21,179 nt of DNA, taken from an uncultured Eubacteriales bacterium. Its GTDB lineage: Bacteria > Bacillota > Clostridia > Oscillospirales > Acutalibacteraceae. How positions within the stretch are numbered: the first letter of the stretch is position 1; each line of letters starts with the position of its first letter. Made by a program: the position numbers and the translations under genes. The notes below the pieces were generated by a model. That model worked only from the letters and a program-made list of their open reading frames with translations. It did not search any database and was not told the origin of the DNA. The stretch covers positions 1 through 21,179 of the forward strand of contig ONXZ01000018.1 in assembly GCA_900321905.1 (NCBI GenBank), given 5' to 3'. Below are positions 1-7,400 of the stretch, one piece after another.

Positions 1-16
1 TCCTTTGCTTTCCCAT
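1..16 (-). CDS. 5' end of a gene running off the left edge
   Basis: Only the first five codons (Met-Gly-Lys-Gln-Arg) lie in the window. The start is supported by a near-perfect Shine-Dalgarno AAGGAGG on the minus strand (24-30), seven bases before an ATG at 14-16, with a TATAAT box further upstream. The product cannot be identified from five residues. Confidence 0.6.
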
Positions 17-37
17 TTTATTTCCTCCTTTTTCTTT

Positions 38-66
38 ATTATACAACAAAAAATGAAAGCGAACAC
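38..66 (-). promoter_or_regulatory. Putative promoter of the left-edge gene, overlapped by an inverted repeat
   Basis: A perfect TATAAT (minus strand, 38-43) lies 17 bases from a weak -35 GTGTTC (61-66). An imperfect inverted repeat at 53-85 (arms ATGAAAG/CTTTCAT and ACAC/GTGT, 5-base centre) covers the -35 box. This arrangement suits an operator, but no regulator is identified. Confidence 0.45.
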
Positions 67-132
67 TTTTCGTGTCCACTTTCATTTTACACTTGCATTA
101 AACTCAGCCGCGCTATTTATCTCGACAAATCA

Positions 133-148
133 AGTTTTATATAAAACT
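133..148. repeat. Perfect 16-bp palindrome across a stop codon
   Basis: AGTTTTATATAAAACT is a perfect palindrome containing the stop codon (137-139) of the PCC-domain gene. There is no clear T-tract beyond it, so a canonical terminator is not established. A similar stop-codon hairpin ends purL. Confidence 0.6.
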
Positions 149-574
149 CCAAAAACCCGTGCCTGTTTCGGGGTCAAACTGCCGATTGATTGTCCCGCCG
201 ACAACAGGTCTCATCTCAATCTCCGCTGTATACGAAACGGTAATTGATTTGATATGTCCCCCTGAAACACAGTGCTGTTCTCCGTTTTTATATGAAAACA
301 TTGCGTGCGTATGATGATATATCTCACCTTGCTCATCGCTGACTATATTTCCGCTCAAAGAGATGAGTTCAAGCATACCGCATAGAGTTTGCGTTTCAAA
401 TGTGCCTGTTTCGGGTAAAAAGGTTTGTATCTGTGCCTCAGAGCATCCGCCTATTCCGTTAAATATGCAGGACTTGATTTTCTCTTTTTCACATATTTTC
501 AGAATACAACTGATGATTTCGTCACCTTTGTCCGCTCTGATATAGAATGTGTCCTTGTATCTCCTGTAATCCAT
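137..574 (-). CDS. PCC/DUF296-domain protein (PPC-like, putative DNA-binding)
   Basis: This 145-residue protein is essentially one PCC (plants and prokaryotes conserved, DUF296) domain. Visible family features are the glycine-rich segment GIGGCSEAQI (40-49), the histidine cluster HHTH (87-90), SGGH (104-107) and the following strand with AEIEM (117-121). Bacterial members are small, compact, often trimeric proteins; some relatives bind AT-rich DNA, but the bacterial function is mostly unproven. The ATG is preceded by AGGAG at good spacing and a well-formed promoter, so it is probably monocistronic. The next gene on this strand starts about 120 bases downstream with its own promoter. The family call is firm; the function is not. 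Confidence 0.85.
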   Translation of the reverse strand: MDYRRYKDTFYIRADKGDEIISCILKICEKEKIKSCIFNGIGGCSEAQIQTFLPETGTFETQTLCGMLELISLSGNIVSDEQGEIYHHTHAMFSYKNGEQHCVSGGHIKSITVSYTAEIEMRPVVGGTINRQFDPETGTGFWSFI

Positions 575-607
575 TATAATTCTCCTGTATACGTTTTAAT
601 ATACTTC

Positions 608-636
608 ATTATAACACATGATTCACTAAAGAACAA
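608..636 (-). promoter_or_regulatory. Sigma-A promoter of the PCC-domain gene
   Basis: On the minus strand, -35 TTGTTC (631-636), a 17-base spacer and a perfect -10 TATAAT (608-613) with an extended TGT just before it. The ATG follows about 35 bases downstream. Confidence 0.65.
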
Positions 637-689
637 ATATGCGTCGCAAAGGTAAGGTTGGGGATTGCCCTGTTCGAGTCTCGTTTTAC

Positions 690-725
690 TGTAAAAATAA
701 AAACAGTACCCGTTGGGTACTGTTT
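690..725 (-). terminator. Rho-independent terminator of tRNA-Gly
   Basis: An 11-bp perfect stem (715-725 with 701-711, arms AAACAGTACCC and its complement) has a 3-base loop. Read on the minus strand it is followed by the T-rich stretch TTTTATTTTTA and lies just after the tRNA 3' end. Confidence 0.85.
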
Positions 726-732
726 CCATTTT

Positions 733-808
733 TGGAGCGGATTACGAGACTCGAACTCGCTACCTTCACCTTGGCAAGGTGACGCTCTACCGGATGAGCT
801 AAATCCGC
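733..808 (-). tRNA. tRNA-Gly (anticodon GCC)
   Basis: The minus strand folds as a complete 76-base cloverleaf. It has a 7-bp acceptor stem GCGGATT/AATCCGC, D-arm GCTC/GAGC, anticodon stem TCACC/GGTGA around the loop TTGCCAA (anticodon GCC), T-arm GCGAG-TTCGAGT-CTCGT, discriminator T and an encoded CCA end. It reads GGC/GGT glycine codons. It has its own consensus promoter and terminator, so it is a single-gene unit between the PCC gene and the uracil-DNA glycosylase. Confidence 0.97.
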
Positions 809-821
809 ATTTGCAAAATGT

Positions 822-850
822 ATTATACATACACTTTGCGGTTTTGTCAA
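822..850 (-). promoter_or_regulatory. Consensus promoter of tRNA-Gly
   Basis: The minus strand carries TTGACA (845-850), exactly 17 bases, then TATAAT (822-827): both hexamers match the sigma-A consensus. The mature tRNA begins 13 bases after the -10 box. The -35 begins a few bases past the glycosylase stop codon. Confidence 0.9.
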
Positions 851-857
851 GTGTTTT

Positions 858-1421
858 TTAAATTTCTATGCCGAGTTCTTCGATTTTGTCGCGGACCTTG
901 AGCCAGTCGGCAAAGGCGAGTTCCTTGTTATTCGGGTTGCGCAAGATTGCCGCAGGGTGAAAAGTTCCCATCATCAGCGTGCCGTTTTTCTCAATAAACT
1001 CGCCGTGCTGCTGCGTTACTCTGAAGTTGGGCGATATCAGTTTTTGTGCTGAAATCCTGCCCACGCAGATAATAATTTTTGGGCGGATAATCTTAAACTG
1101 CTCGCGCAGCCAGGTTATGCACATATCCTGTTCCTCCGGCTTGGGGTCGCGGTTTTTCGGCGGGCGGCACTTAACCATATTTGCTATGTACACATTTTTG
1201 TTGCGGTCAAGGTCAATGCTGTTCAGGAATTTGTCAAGCAGTTTGCCGCTTCTGCCCACAAACGGCTCGCCCTGCAAATCCTCGTTTTCGCCGGGACCTT
1301 CGCCAATCAGCATAATGTCGGCGTCCTTTTTGCCAATGCCGAAAACAAGGTTCGTTCTGCCCTCGCACAGGGCGCATTTTGTGCAGCCTTTGCACTGTAT
1401 TTCAAGTTCGTCAAGCGTCAT
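858..1421 (-). CDS. Uracil-DNA glycosylase, family 4 (iron-sulfur type)
   Basis: This 187-residue protein removes uracil from DNA in base-excision repair, in the cytoplasm. Four cysteines expected to hold a [4Fe-4S] cluster are visible: Cys13 and Cys16 (CxxC) and Cys85 and Cys101, sixteen apart as in characterised family-4 enzymes. Motif A is GEGPGENED (40-48), with the water-activating region in the family's usual place; motif B is HPAAILRNP (155-163). Length is normal. The ATG follows AAAGGA at about eight bases. The promoter at 1451-1479 interlocks with that of the divergent pduL gene. Downstream is the independently promoted tRNA-Gly. Nothing suggests damage or transfer. Confidence 0.93.
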   Translation of the reverse strand: MTLDELEIQCKGCTKCALCEGRTNLVFGIGKKDADIMLIGEGPGENEDLQGEPFVGRSGKLLDKFLNSIDLDRNKNVYIANMVKCRPPKNRDPKPEEQDMCITWLREQFKIIRPKIIICVGRISAQKLISPNFRVTQQHGEFIEKNGTLMMGTFHPAAILRNPNNKELAFADWLKVRDKIEELGIEI

Positions 1422-1450
1422 AATAACAGTCCTTTTTAATTATTAATACA

Positions 1451-1479
1451 ATTATATCAAATTAGTTGTTGAAAAACAA
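1451..1479 (-). promoter_or_regulatory. Promoter of the uracil-DNA glycosylase
   Basis: Minus strand -35 TTGTTT (1474-1479), 17-base spacer and -10 TATAAT (1451-1456) with an extended TGA. Its -35 shares base 1474 with the divergent pduL -35. Confidence 0.7.
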
Positions 1480-1497
1480 TGGCGTTTGTATTAAAAT
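1469..1497 (+). promoter_or_regulatory. Promoter of pduL
   Basis: -35 TTGAAA (1469-1474), 17-base spacer and -10 TAAAAT (1492-1497). A small inverted repeat TTGTT-GAAA-AACAA (1466-1479) lies exactly over both divergent -35 boxes. Confidence 0.65.
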
Positions 1498-1528
1498 ATT
1501 ACCGTATTAAATTTTAAGGAGAATTATT

Positions 1529-2107
1529 ATGGCAAATCAAGTAGTTGTTGAAATTTCTGCACGTCACGTGCATGTATCACAGGCAGACCTTGAAACACTT
1601 TTTGGCAAGGGTTACGAACTCACTTGCAAAAAAATGCTCTCCCAGCCGGGTCAGTTCGCTTGTGAAGAGAGAATCAGAGTTGTAGGCGCAAAGAGCGAAT
1701 TCCCTGCAGTATCAATCCTCGGTCCTGTAAGACCTGAAACACAGGTTGAAATCTCGCTCACTGACGCACGTGCAATCGGCGTTGACGCTCCTGTAAGGGA
1801 GTCGGGCGACGTTGCAGGCTCAGGCTCTTGCAAACTTGTTGGTCCTGCCGGCGAGGTTGAACTCAAGCAGGGCGTTATCGCTGCAAAGCGCCATATCCAC
1901 GCAACCACAAAGGACGCTGAGGAAATGGGTCTTACAAACGGACAGATTGTATCTGTTGAAATTCCTACATCAAACGGCAGAAACCTCACCTTCGGCGACG
2001 TTGTTGTACGCGTATCCGACAGTTATGCGCTTGCAATGCACATTGACACCGACGAGGCAAACGCCGCAGGTATGGCGCCTAACACAATGGGTACTGTTAT
2101 CAAATAA
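1529..2107 (+). CDS. pduL: Phosphate acyltransferase, PduL family
   Basis: This 192-residue protein interconverts an acyl-CoA (acetyl- or propanoyl-CoA) and the acyl phosphate, conserving energy through a kinase such as acetate kinase. Family hallmarks are the N-terminal ISARHVHVS (His13, His15), RHIHAT (His122, His124) and LAMHIDTDEANAAG (His171); these histidines are the expected zinc ligands and active-site residues. The protein starts directly at the catalytic domain with no encapsulation helix, and no microcompartment shell genes are near, so it is probably the cytoplasmic housekeeping phosphotransacylase type (inference). AAGGAG lies upstream of the ATG and a strong terminator follows. 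No acetate kinase gene is adjacent. Acetyl versus propanoyl preference cannot be read from sequence. Confidence 0.92.
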   Translation: MANQVVVEISARHVHVSQADLETLFGKGYELTCKKMLSQPGQFACEERIRVVGAKSEFPAVSILGPVRPETQVEISLTDARAIGVDAPVRESGDVAGSGSCKLVGPAGEVELKQGVIAAKRHIHATTKDAEEMGLTNGQIVSVEIPTSNGRNLTFGDVVVRVSDSYALAMHIDTDEANAAGMAPNTMGTVIK

Positions 2108-2124
2108 CTTGCTAACATAAAAGC

Positions 2125-2160
2125 ACACCGCAGACAGACGTCTGCGGTGTTTTTGTTTTT
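2125..2160 (+). terminator. Terminator of pduL, possibly bidirectional
   Basis: An 11-bp perfect stem (2125-2135 with 2140-2150, arm ACACCGCAGAC) with a 4-base loop precedes a run of Ts (2150-2160). It sits between convergent genes, and a shorter AAAA flank on the left could terminate minus-strand transcription too. Confidence 0.9.
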
Positions 2161-3817
2161 ATTCGGGGTCGTATGACGCGTTGAGTTTTTTGATGTTGTT
2201 AACGGTTTTGTTTACCTGACTTTCAAGGTCGCCTGCGTCGCTCGACCTGCGCTGAAGGTATGTTACCTTAAACGTATTTTCGTCATAATTTGTGTTCCTG
2301 CCGTCAAAAAGCGGCACTTTGTAAGCGTCGGAGTCAAACTGCGAACTGTAAACCTGCTCGTCGTTGATGTAGTAGGTTGTGTAGCCGTAACTTGTCTGAT
2401 ACGACGCGGAAAATGTTGAAACAAACGTGGTTTTGTTGAATTTCAGCATGGTTGACGAAGCGGAAACCTCGCTACCGTAATCGCCGCTTGAAAACGTGTT
2501 CTGGCAGTAGTATACGCGCTTGTCGGTGTTTTTGAGAATATAGTATCTGTCGCGAGTCTTTTTCTCCTCGTTTGAAATACCCTCATTTTTATACGCAAGC
2601 ACTGCGCCTGAGCCGTTGTAGCGGTAAATCTCAACGTAGTATTTATCGGTTTGCGTAGGAACGTAGTATCCGTTTTCGTCCTCCTCGCGCGCAACAATCG
2701 TCTTGCGGTAGACTACCAGCAGTTCGTCAGTGCCGTCCTTGTTAAAGTCGATAAGTTCAACTGCCGCAAGACCCTTGATGTACGCCGACTTGCCGCTGTC
2801 AACGTATTCAGCCTTGCCGTATCGCTGGTTGAGGTCCTCAACAATGCGGTAGTACGAGCCTTTGAGACTTGTGTTAAACGCCGTAGCCTGTGCTGCGCCG
2901 TCGCCGCCCGCCATATTAAAGCCTTCAATCGCCTTGTTTGTTCTGTTTAAAATCTGGTTTGCAACCTGGTGGTTGATGACTGCAAATTTGATACGCTCAA
3001 AGTCGGTGCGGTTCTTTTTGCCCTTGATTGTGTATGCTCCCGACGTGGTATTGAACGTGCAGTCGTAGTCCTTTTCAAACTTGTTGTGGTGCATACCGAA
3101 AAGCGAGACTTTTTTGAGGTCCTTTTCATCATGCTGGGCAATGTAGGTTTTGTTGTGCCTGAAATAGAGCGTAACCCACGCGTTGCCGTTTGCCTTGCTG
3201 CTGACATTGGTTGCCTTTTCGTGGTAGATTACGGAGAACTTTTTGTCAACATAACCCCACACCTCGGCGTAGTAAAGACCGCCGTCATAGTACGCAACAA
3301 GCAGTTCGCTTGTGCCGTCGTCATCAAAATCAATTTCCCTCGCGCAGCAAAGGCCTGTCATTCTGCAGCCCTCGATGTTGTATTTATCCATAAGGTTTTC
3401 AAAGTTTGAGTTACCGTACTGACCGAGGTACTGCGAGCATACGGAGCCTGCGTCTGCGCTGAACTTTGCAATTTGCTTATTCTCTTTGTGAACGTTAAAG
3501 ACGGTGATCAGCACAAGAAGAATCAAAAATACAAAGAACACAACAATCATTGCCATTGTGACTGCGCGTCTTTTCTTATTATCAGCGCCGTCGAGTTCGT
3601 CAAACGGGTTTTTACTAAGCGCCGATTTTGCCAAATCAATAACGCCTGTGTTGCCGTGACTCTTTGATTTGCCGACTGTGCGAGTGTGCGGTTCATACTT
3701 CGCGCTGCGCCTTGATGTGCCGCGCTTTTGCGGCTGGTTGCTCTCCGCCCTGACACGGTCAAGAATATCGGAAAGCGAACTTTCGTCAGCGTCGTCAAAG
3801 TAGTTGTATTTCGCCAT
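2159..3817 (-). CDS. Single-span membrane protein with two calcium-loop (VCBS/FG-GAP-like) repeats
   Basis: No characterised family is recognised. The 552-residue protein has a basic, Ser-rich cytoplasmic N-terminus (about 1-85), one strong membrane helix (about 87-107) and a large C-terminal part that should be extracellular (type II topology). The outer part holds two similar units, each starting with a calcium-loop-like motif, DFDDDGTSELL (163-173) and DFNKDGTDELL (357-367), followed by an aromatic strand (YYAEVWGY; YYVEIYRY). This resembles VCBS/FG-GAP repeat units of integrin-like propellers. The ATG at 3817 is chosen because AGGGGGTG precedes it by about eight bases; the longer frame would start at TTG upstream of that site. 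A surface sensing or binding role is inference only. Confidence 0.75.
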   Translation of the reverse strand: MAKYNYFDDADESSLSDILDRVRAESNQPQKRGTSRRSAKYEPHTRTVGKSKSHGNTGVIDLAKSALSKNPFDELDGADNKKRRAVTMAMIVVFFVFLILLVLITVFNVHKENKQIAKFSADAGSVCSQYLGQYGNSNFENLMDKYNIEGCRMTGLCCAREIDFDDDGTSELLVAYYDGGLYYAEVWGYVDKKFSVIYHEKATNVSSKANGNAWVTLYFRHNKTYIAQHDEKDLKKVSLFGMHHNKFEKDYDCTFNTTSGAYTIKGKKNRTDFERIKFAVINHQVANQILNRTNKAIEGFNMAGGDGAAQATAFNTSLKGSYYRIVEDLNQRYGKAEYVDSGKSAYIKGLAAVELIDFNKDGTDELLVVYRKTIVAREEDENGYYVPTQTDKYYVEIYRYNGSGAVLAYKNEGISNEEKKTRDRYYILKNTDKRVYYCQNTFSSGDYGSEVSASSTMLKFNKTTFVSTFSASYQTSYGYTTYYINDEQVYSSQFDSDAYKVPLFDGRNTNYDENTFKVTYLQRRSSDAGDLESQVNKTVNNIKKLNASYDPE

Positions 3818-3862
3818 GCTGTCACCCCCTTTTTGCAAAGGTAAATATACAATATCCTAAAT

Positions 3863-3891
3863 ATTTTAACATATTCAAACTATTTTCGCAA
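3863..3891 (-). promoter_or_regulatory. Promoter of the calcium-loop membrane protein
   Basis: Minus strand -35 TTGCGA (3886-3891), 17-base spacer and -10 TAAAAT (3863-3868), about 45 bases before the ATG. Very AT-rich direct repeats lie directly upstream. Confidence 0.55.
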
Positions 3892-3892
3892 C

Positions 3893-3936
3893 TTATATAT
3901 ATAGTAAAAAACTTATTTTTAATTATATATATAGTA
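3893..3936. repeat. Two 14-base direct repeats upstream of a promoter
   Basis: TTATATATATAGTA occurs exactly at 3893-3906 and again at 3923-3936, with starts 30 bases apart (about three helical turns). They lie next to the -35 box of the membrane-protein promoter. They could be an UP element or paired protein-binding sites. Confidence 0.6.
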
Positions 3937-3946
3937 TATGCAGTAT

Positions 3947-3981
3947 GTCTAAACAAAACAACAGGGCGGATTAATCCGCCC
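3947..3981 (-). terminator. Terminator of the CsoR-family gene
   Basis: GGGCGGATTAATCCGCCC (3964-3981) is a perfect 18-base palindrome giving a 7-bp GC-rich stem with a TTAA loop. On the minus strand it is followed by the T-rich TGTTGTTTTGTTT. Confidence 0.75.
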
Positions 3982-3986
3982 CGTAA

Positions 3987-4274
3987 TTATTTTATGAACT
4001 TGTCAATCGCAGAGGTGAGTTCGTCGAGCATTTCCATGTCACCGTCCTCAACCGCGTGGACAATGCAGTGGTCCATATGGTCTTTTAGTATAACTTTGCC
4101 CGTGTTGTTGATGGCGGATTTAACCGCAGCAAGTTGAACAAGAACTTCGCTGCAGTCCTCGCCGTCCTCAACCATCTGTTTAACTTTTTGCAAATGTCCT
4201 ATAGCGCGCGCAAGTCGGTTTGACACCTCTTTTGTATGCTCGTGTGAGTGAACGTGATTGTGATGATTTTCCAT
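3987..4274 (-). CDS. CsoR/RcnR-family metal-sensing repressor
   Basis: This 95-residue protein belongs to the all-helical CsoR/RcnR/FrmR family, whose tetramers release operator DNA on binding Cu(I), Ni/Co or formaldehyde. The Cu(I)-type Cys-His-Cys set is visible: Cys41 (GEDC), then His66 and Cys70 in DHMDHC. The N-terminal tail holds six histidines (4, 5, 7, 9, 11, 13), so nickel/cobalt or mixed metal binding is also possible. The ATG at 4274 is chosen because AAAGGAG precedes it; a longer frame from a GTG at 4346 would run through repeat DNA. No efflux ATPase, chaperone or other metal gene is adjacent, so the target is not apparent. Family firm, metal uncertain. Confidence 0.92.
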   Translation of the reverse strand: MENHHNHVHSHEHTKEVSNRLARAIGHLQKVKQMVEDGEDCSEVLVQLAAVKSAINNTGKVILKDHMDHCIVHAVEDGDMEMLDELTSAIDKFIK

Positions 4275-4298
4275 CAGATTAACTCCTTTGTCGTTAAT

Positions 4299-4329
4299 CA
4301 GTATCCAGATACCAGTTTCCAGTTTCCAG
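4299..4329. repeat. Heptamer tandem array, left (CAGTTTC type)
   Basis: Four 7-base units in a row (CAGTATC, CAGATAC, CAGTTTC, CAGTTTC) plus a trailing CAG, in the predicted 5' leader of the CsoR-family gene. On the opposite strand the units read GAAACTG/GATACTG, matching the GA..CTG pattern of the array at 4361-4388 in reverse orientation. Confidence 0.7.
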
Positions 4330-4356
4330 CCGTGCGCAGCACCCACGGCTATTATA
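4329..4356 (-). promoter_or_regulatory. Possible -10 box and operator of the CsoR-family gene
   Basis: A perfect TATAAT on the minus strand (4351-4356) is followed immediately by an inverted repeat GCCGTG-9-CACGGC (4329-4349) over the expected transcription start. No good -35 box is seen: the region is heptamer repeat. Autoregulation by the encoded repressor is common in this family and the GC-rich repeat is the obvious candidate operator, but this is inference. Confidence 0.4.
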
Positions 4357-4360
4357 ACCG

Positions 4361-4388
4361 GATTCTCGATTCTGGAGTCTGGATTCTG
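4361..4388. repeat. Heptamer tandem array, right (GATTCTG type)
   Basis: Four contiguous 7-base units: GATTCTC, GATTCTG, GAGTCTG, GATTCTG. It ends where the purL stop-codon hairpin begins and occupies the expected -35 position of the CsoR-family gene. Confidence 0.7.
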
Positions 4389-4420
4389 TAAACTATTTCA
4401 ATTTACTTGAAATAGTTTAC
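4388..4420. repeat. 14-bp hairpin with the purL stop codon in its loop
   Basis: GTAAACTATTTCAA (4388-4401) pairs perfectly with 4407-4420 around a 5-base loop (4402-4406). The purL TAA stop (4403-4405, minus strand) lies in the loop, so the last four sense codons form one arm. No T-tract follows, so termination at this site is uncertain. Confidence 0.75.
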
Positions 4421-7400
4421 CCCGCTTTCAAATATCTTCATATCCTTTTCAAACGGAACGTTGCCGTAAAGGTCTTTGCCTTTTCTCTCGCTGTGACCCA
4501 TTTTGCCGAGAACTCTGCCGTCAGGCGAGGTGATACCCTCAACCGCGCAAACAGAGCCGTTCGGGTTAAACGGCATACTGTCGCAAACTTCTCCGTCAAG
4601 GTTAACGTACTGCGTAGCAACCTGACCGTTTGCAATGAGTTTTTGCATAACGTCATCGTTTGCAACAAATCTGCCCTCGCCGTGGCTGATTGGCACTGCA
4701 AACACATCGCCTGCGTTCACGCTGCTGAACCACGGTGATTTAACGCTTGTGATTCGTGTGTACGCCATCTGCGAGATGTGCCTGCCGATTGTGTTGAACG
4801 TAAGCGTCGGGTCAGTCGGCCTGGTATTAACGATTTCGCCGTAAGGCACAAGACCGAGTTTGATGAGAGCCTGAAATCCGTTGCAGATACCGAGCATAAG
4901 ACCGTCGCGGTTGTTGAGCAGAACTCTGACAGCCTCGCTAACCTTTGGATTGCGGAACGTTGTTGCAATAAATTTGCCTGAGCCCTCCGGCTCGTCACCG
5001 CCTGAAAATCCGCCGGGCAGCATAACAATCTGCGCCTTTTCAATCTCTGCAACCATTTTGTCGATAGTTTCGTTAATCGCGGCGCTTGAAAGGTTGTTGA
5101 CTACGAGGATTGAAGCCTCTGCGCCTGCTTTTTCAAACGCCCTTGCGGTGTCAACTTCGCAGTTTGTACCGGGGAATGCAGGTATGAACACACGCGGTTT
5201 TGCAACCTTGTTTTTAGCGACAAAGATTGAACGTTCTTTGTAAAGCGGCACGTCGGCAGTCATCTTCGCCTTTTTGCCCGAATCAGTCGGGAACACTTTT
5301 TCAAGTTTGCCGCACCAAGCGTCGATAAGGTCGTCGCAGGTGTGAACGGTGCCGTCTATAATGAATACTGAATTGTCGTTGGTTGTGCCGAGCGTTTTGC
5401 CTTCAAAGTCCGCGCTGTCAGCGAGTTCAACAACAAACGAGCCTTGCTTTGGTGCAAACAGAGTTGCAGCGTCAAGACCCTGCGCAAAGGTGAAACCGTG
5501 CTTGTTGCCGAATGCCATTTTGCAAACGCAGGCAGCCGCGCCGCCCTCTTTGACAACGCTTGCGGCGAGGATTTTGCCGTTTCTGATACCCTCATAAACG
5601 CTCATCATAAGAGCCATAGATTTTTCATAATCAGGCAATCCGCTCTTTTCGTCAACAGGAATTTCAAGCAGTTTTACAGTTGAGCCGATTCTCTTGAACT
5701 GCGCCGAAACTGTTTTTGAAGCGCTTGTCATACCGACTGCGAAAGAAACGAGCGTCGGAGGAACATCGAGTTCGTTAAACGAGCCGCTCATACTGTCCTT
5801 ACCGCCGATTGAAGGCGTTTTGTAACCGAGTTGCGCCGTCAGCGCACCGAGCAGTGCAGCGGTAGGTTTGCCCCAGCGCGTCGGGTTGTCGCCAAGGCGC
5901 TCAAAGTATTCCTGGAAAGTGAGCCTTGCTTTTGACGGGTCGCAGCCGACAGCGGCGAGTTTTGCAAGCGATTCTGTAACTGCAAACGCTGCGCTGTGGA
6001 ACGGCGACCAGCGTGAAAGTTTTGGTATAAAGCCGTAGGACATAGCAGTCGCTGTGTCGGTTTCGCCCTTTTCAAGCGGTACTTTTGCAACCATTGCGTC
6101 CTCAGGCGTGAGTTGGTATTTGCCTGCGTAAGGCATCAAAACCGTAGAAGCGCCGATTGACGAGTCAAAGCGCTCAACAAGACCTTTTTGCGAGCAGACT
6201 TCAAGGCGTTCAAGGTTAGCCTTGAGTGCGTCTGCGATAGTCATACCCTCAAGTTCAGCAGGCACGTTATCCCTGTAACTGCTGTCGTCAGCGGCGGTGA
6301 TTTCAGCCTTTGCGTGCTGAACTACGCCGTTTGTGTTGAGAAAGTCGCGCGACAGGTCAACAATCTTATCGCCGCGCCAGAACATCTCAAGTCTGTTCTT
6401 TGACGTAACCTCGGCAACAACGGTTGCTTCAAGGTTTTCGTCGTTAGCGAGTGCGGCAAACTTGTCCACATCGCCCTTGTCAATAACAACAGCCATACGC
6501 TCCTGTGACTCGGAAATTGCGAGTTCCGTGCCGTCAAGACCGTCATATTTTTTAGGTACCTTATCAAGGTTAATCGTCAGTCCGTCAGCGAGTTCGCCGA
6601 TTGCAACCGACACACCGCCCGCGCCAAAGTCGTTGCAGCGTTTAATCATCTGCGCAACTTCTGTTTTGCGGAAAAGACGCTGAATTTTGCGCTCTGTCGG
6701 CGGGTTACCTTTTTGCACTTCTGCGCCGCAGGTTTCAATAGACTGCGAGTTGTGCGCCTTCGATGAGCCTGTTGCGCCGCCGCAGCCGTCACGTCCTGTG
6801 CGACCGCCGAGAAGTACGATTACATCGCCCTCCTCAGGCACTTCGCGGATAACATTTTTCTTTGGTGATGCGCCGATAACAGCGCCGATTTCCATGCGTT
6901 TTGCAACATAACCCTCGTCGTAAAGTTCAACAACCTGACCTGTTGCAAGACCGATTTGGTTGCCGTAAGACGAGTATCCCTGCGCCGCGCCGGTAGTGAT
7001 TTTGCTCTGCGGAAGTTTTGCAGGCAGAGTTTCCTCAAACGGAGTTGTCGGGTCGCCCGAACCTGTCACGCGCATAGCCTGATAAACGTATGCTCTGCCC
7101 GACAGCGGGTCGCGGATTGCACCGCCAAGGCAGGTTGCCGCGCCGCCGAAAGGCTCGATTTCCGTAGGGTGGTTGTGGGTTTCATTTTTAAACTGAATAA
7201 GCCACGGCTCAACTTTGCCGTCAATTTCAACATCGGCATTGATTGAGCAGGCGTTGATTTCCTCGCTCTCGTCAAGGTCGTCAACATAACCCCATTTTTT
7301 GAGCGCTTTTGTGCCTATGCACGCCATATCCATAAGGCAAACGATTTTGTCCTTGCCTTTGTAGAGTTCATCACGCACCTCAAAATATTCTTTGAGCGCC

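Noticed and set aside
609..861. Open frames across the tRNA region on both strands
   Set aside because: They translate tRNA-Gly and its promoter/terminator, which fully explain the sequence; they have no ribosome-binding site.
1529..2107. Microcompartment operon around pduL
   Set aside because: No shell proteins, aldehyde dehydrogenase or encapsulation helix are present.
2969..3409. 146-residue antisense frame and several others opposite the membrane-protein gene and purL
   Set aside because: They follow from the codon bias of the sense genes, have no Shine-Dalgarno and no recognisable family; the sense frames are complete.
4275..4346. Longer N-terminus of the CsoR-family protein from GTG 4346
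   Set aside because: The extension encodes the heptamer repeats and lacks a ribosome-binding site, whereas AAAGGAG fits ATG 4274 and the shorter protein has the family's normal length.
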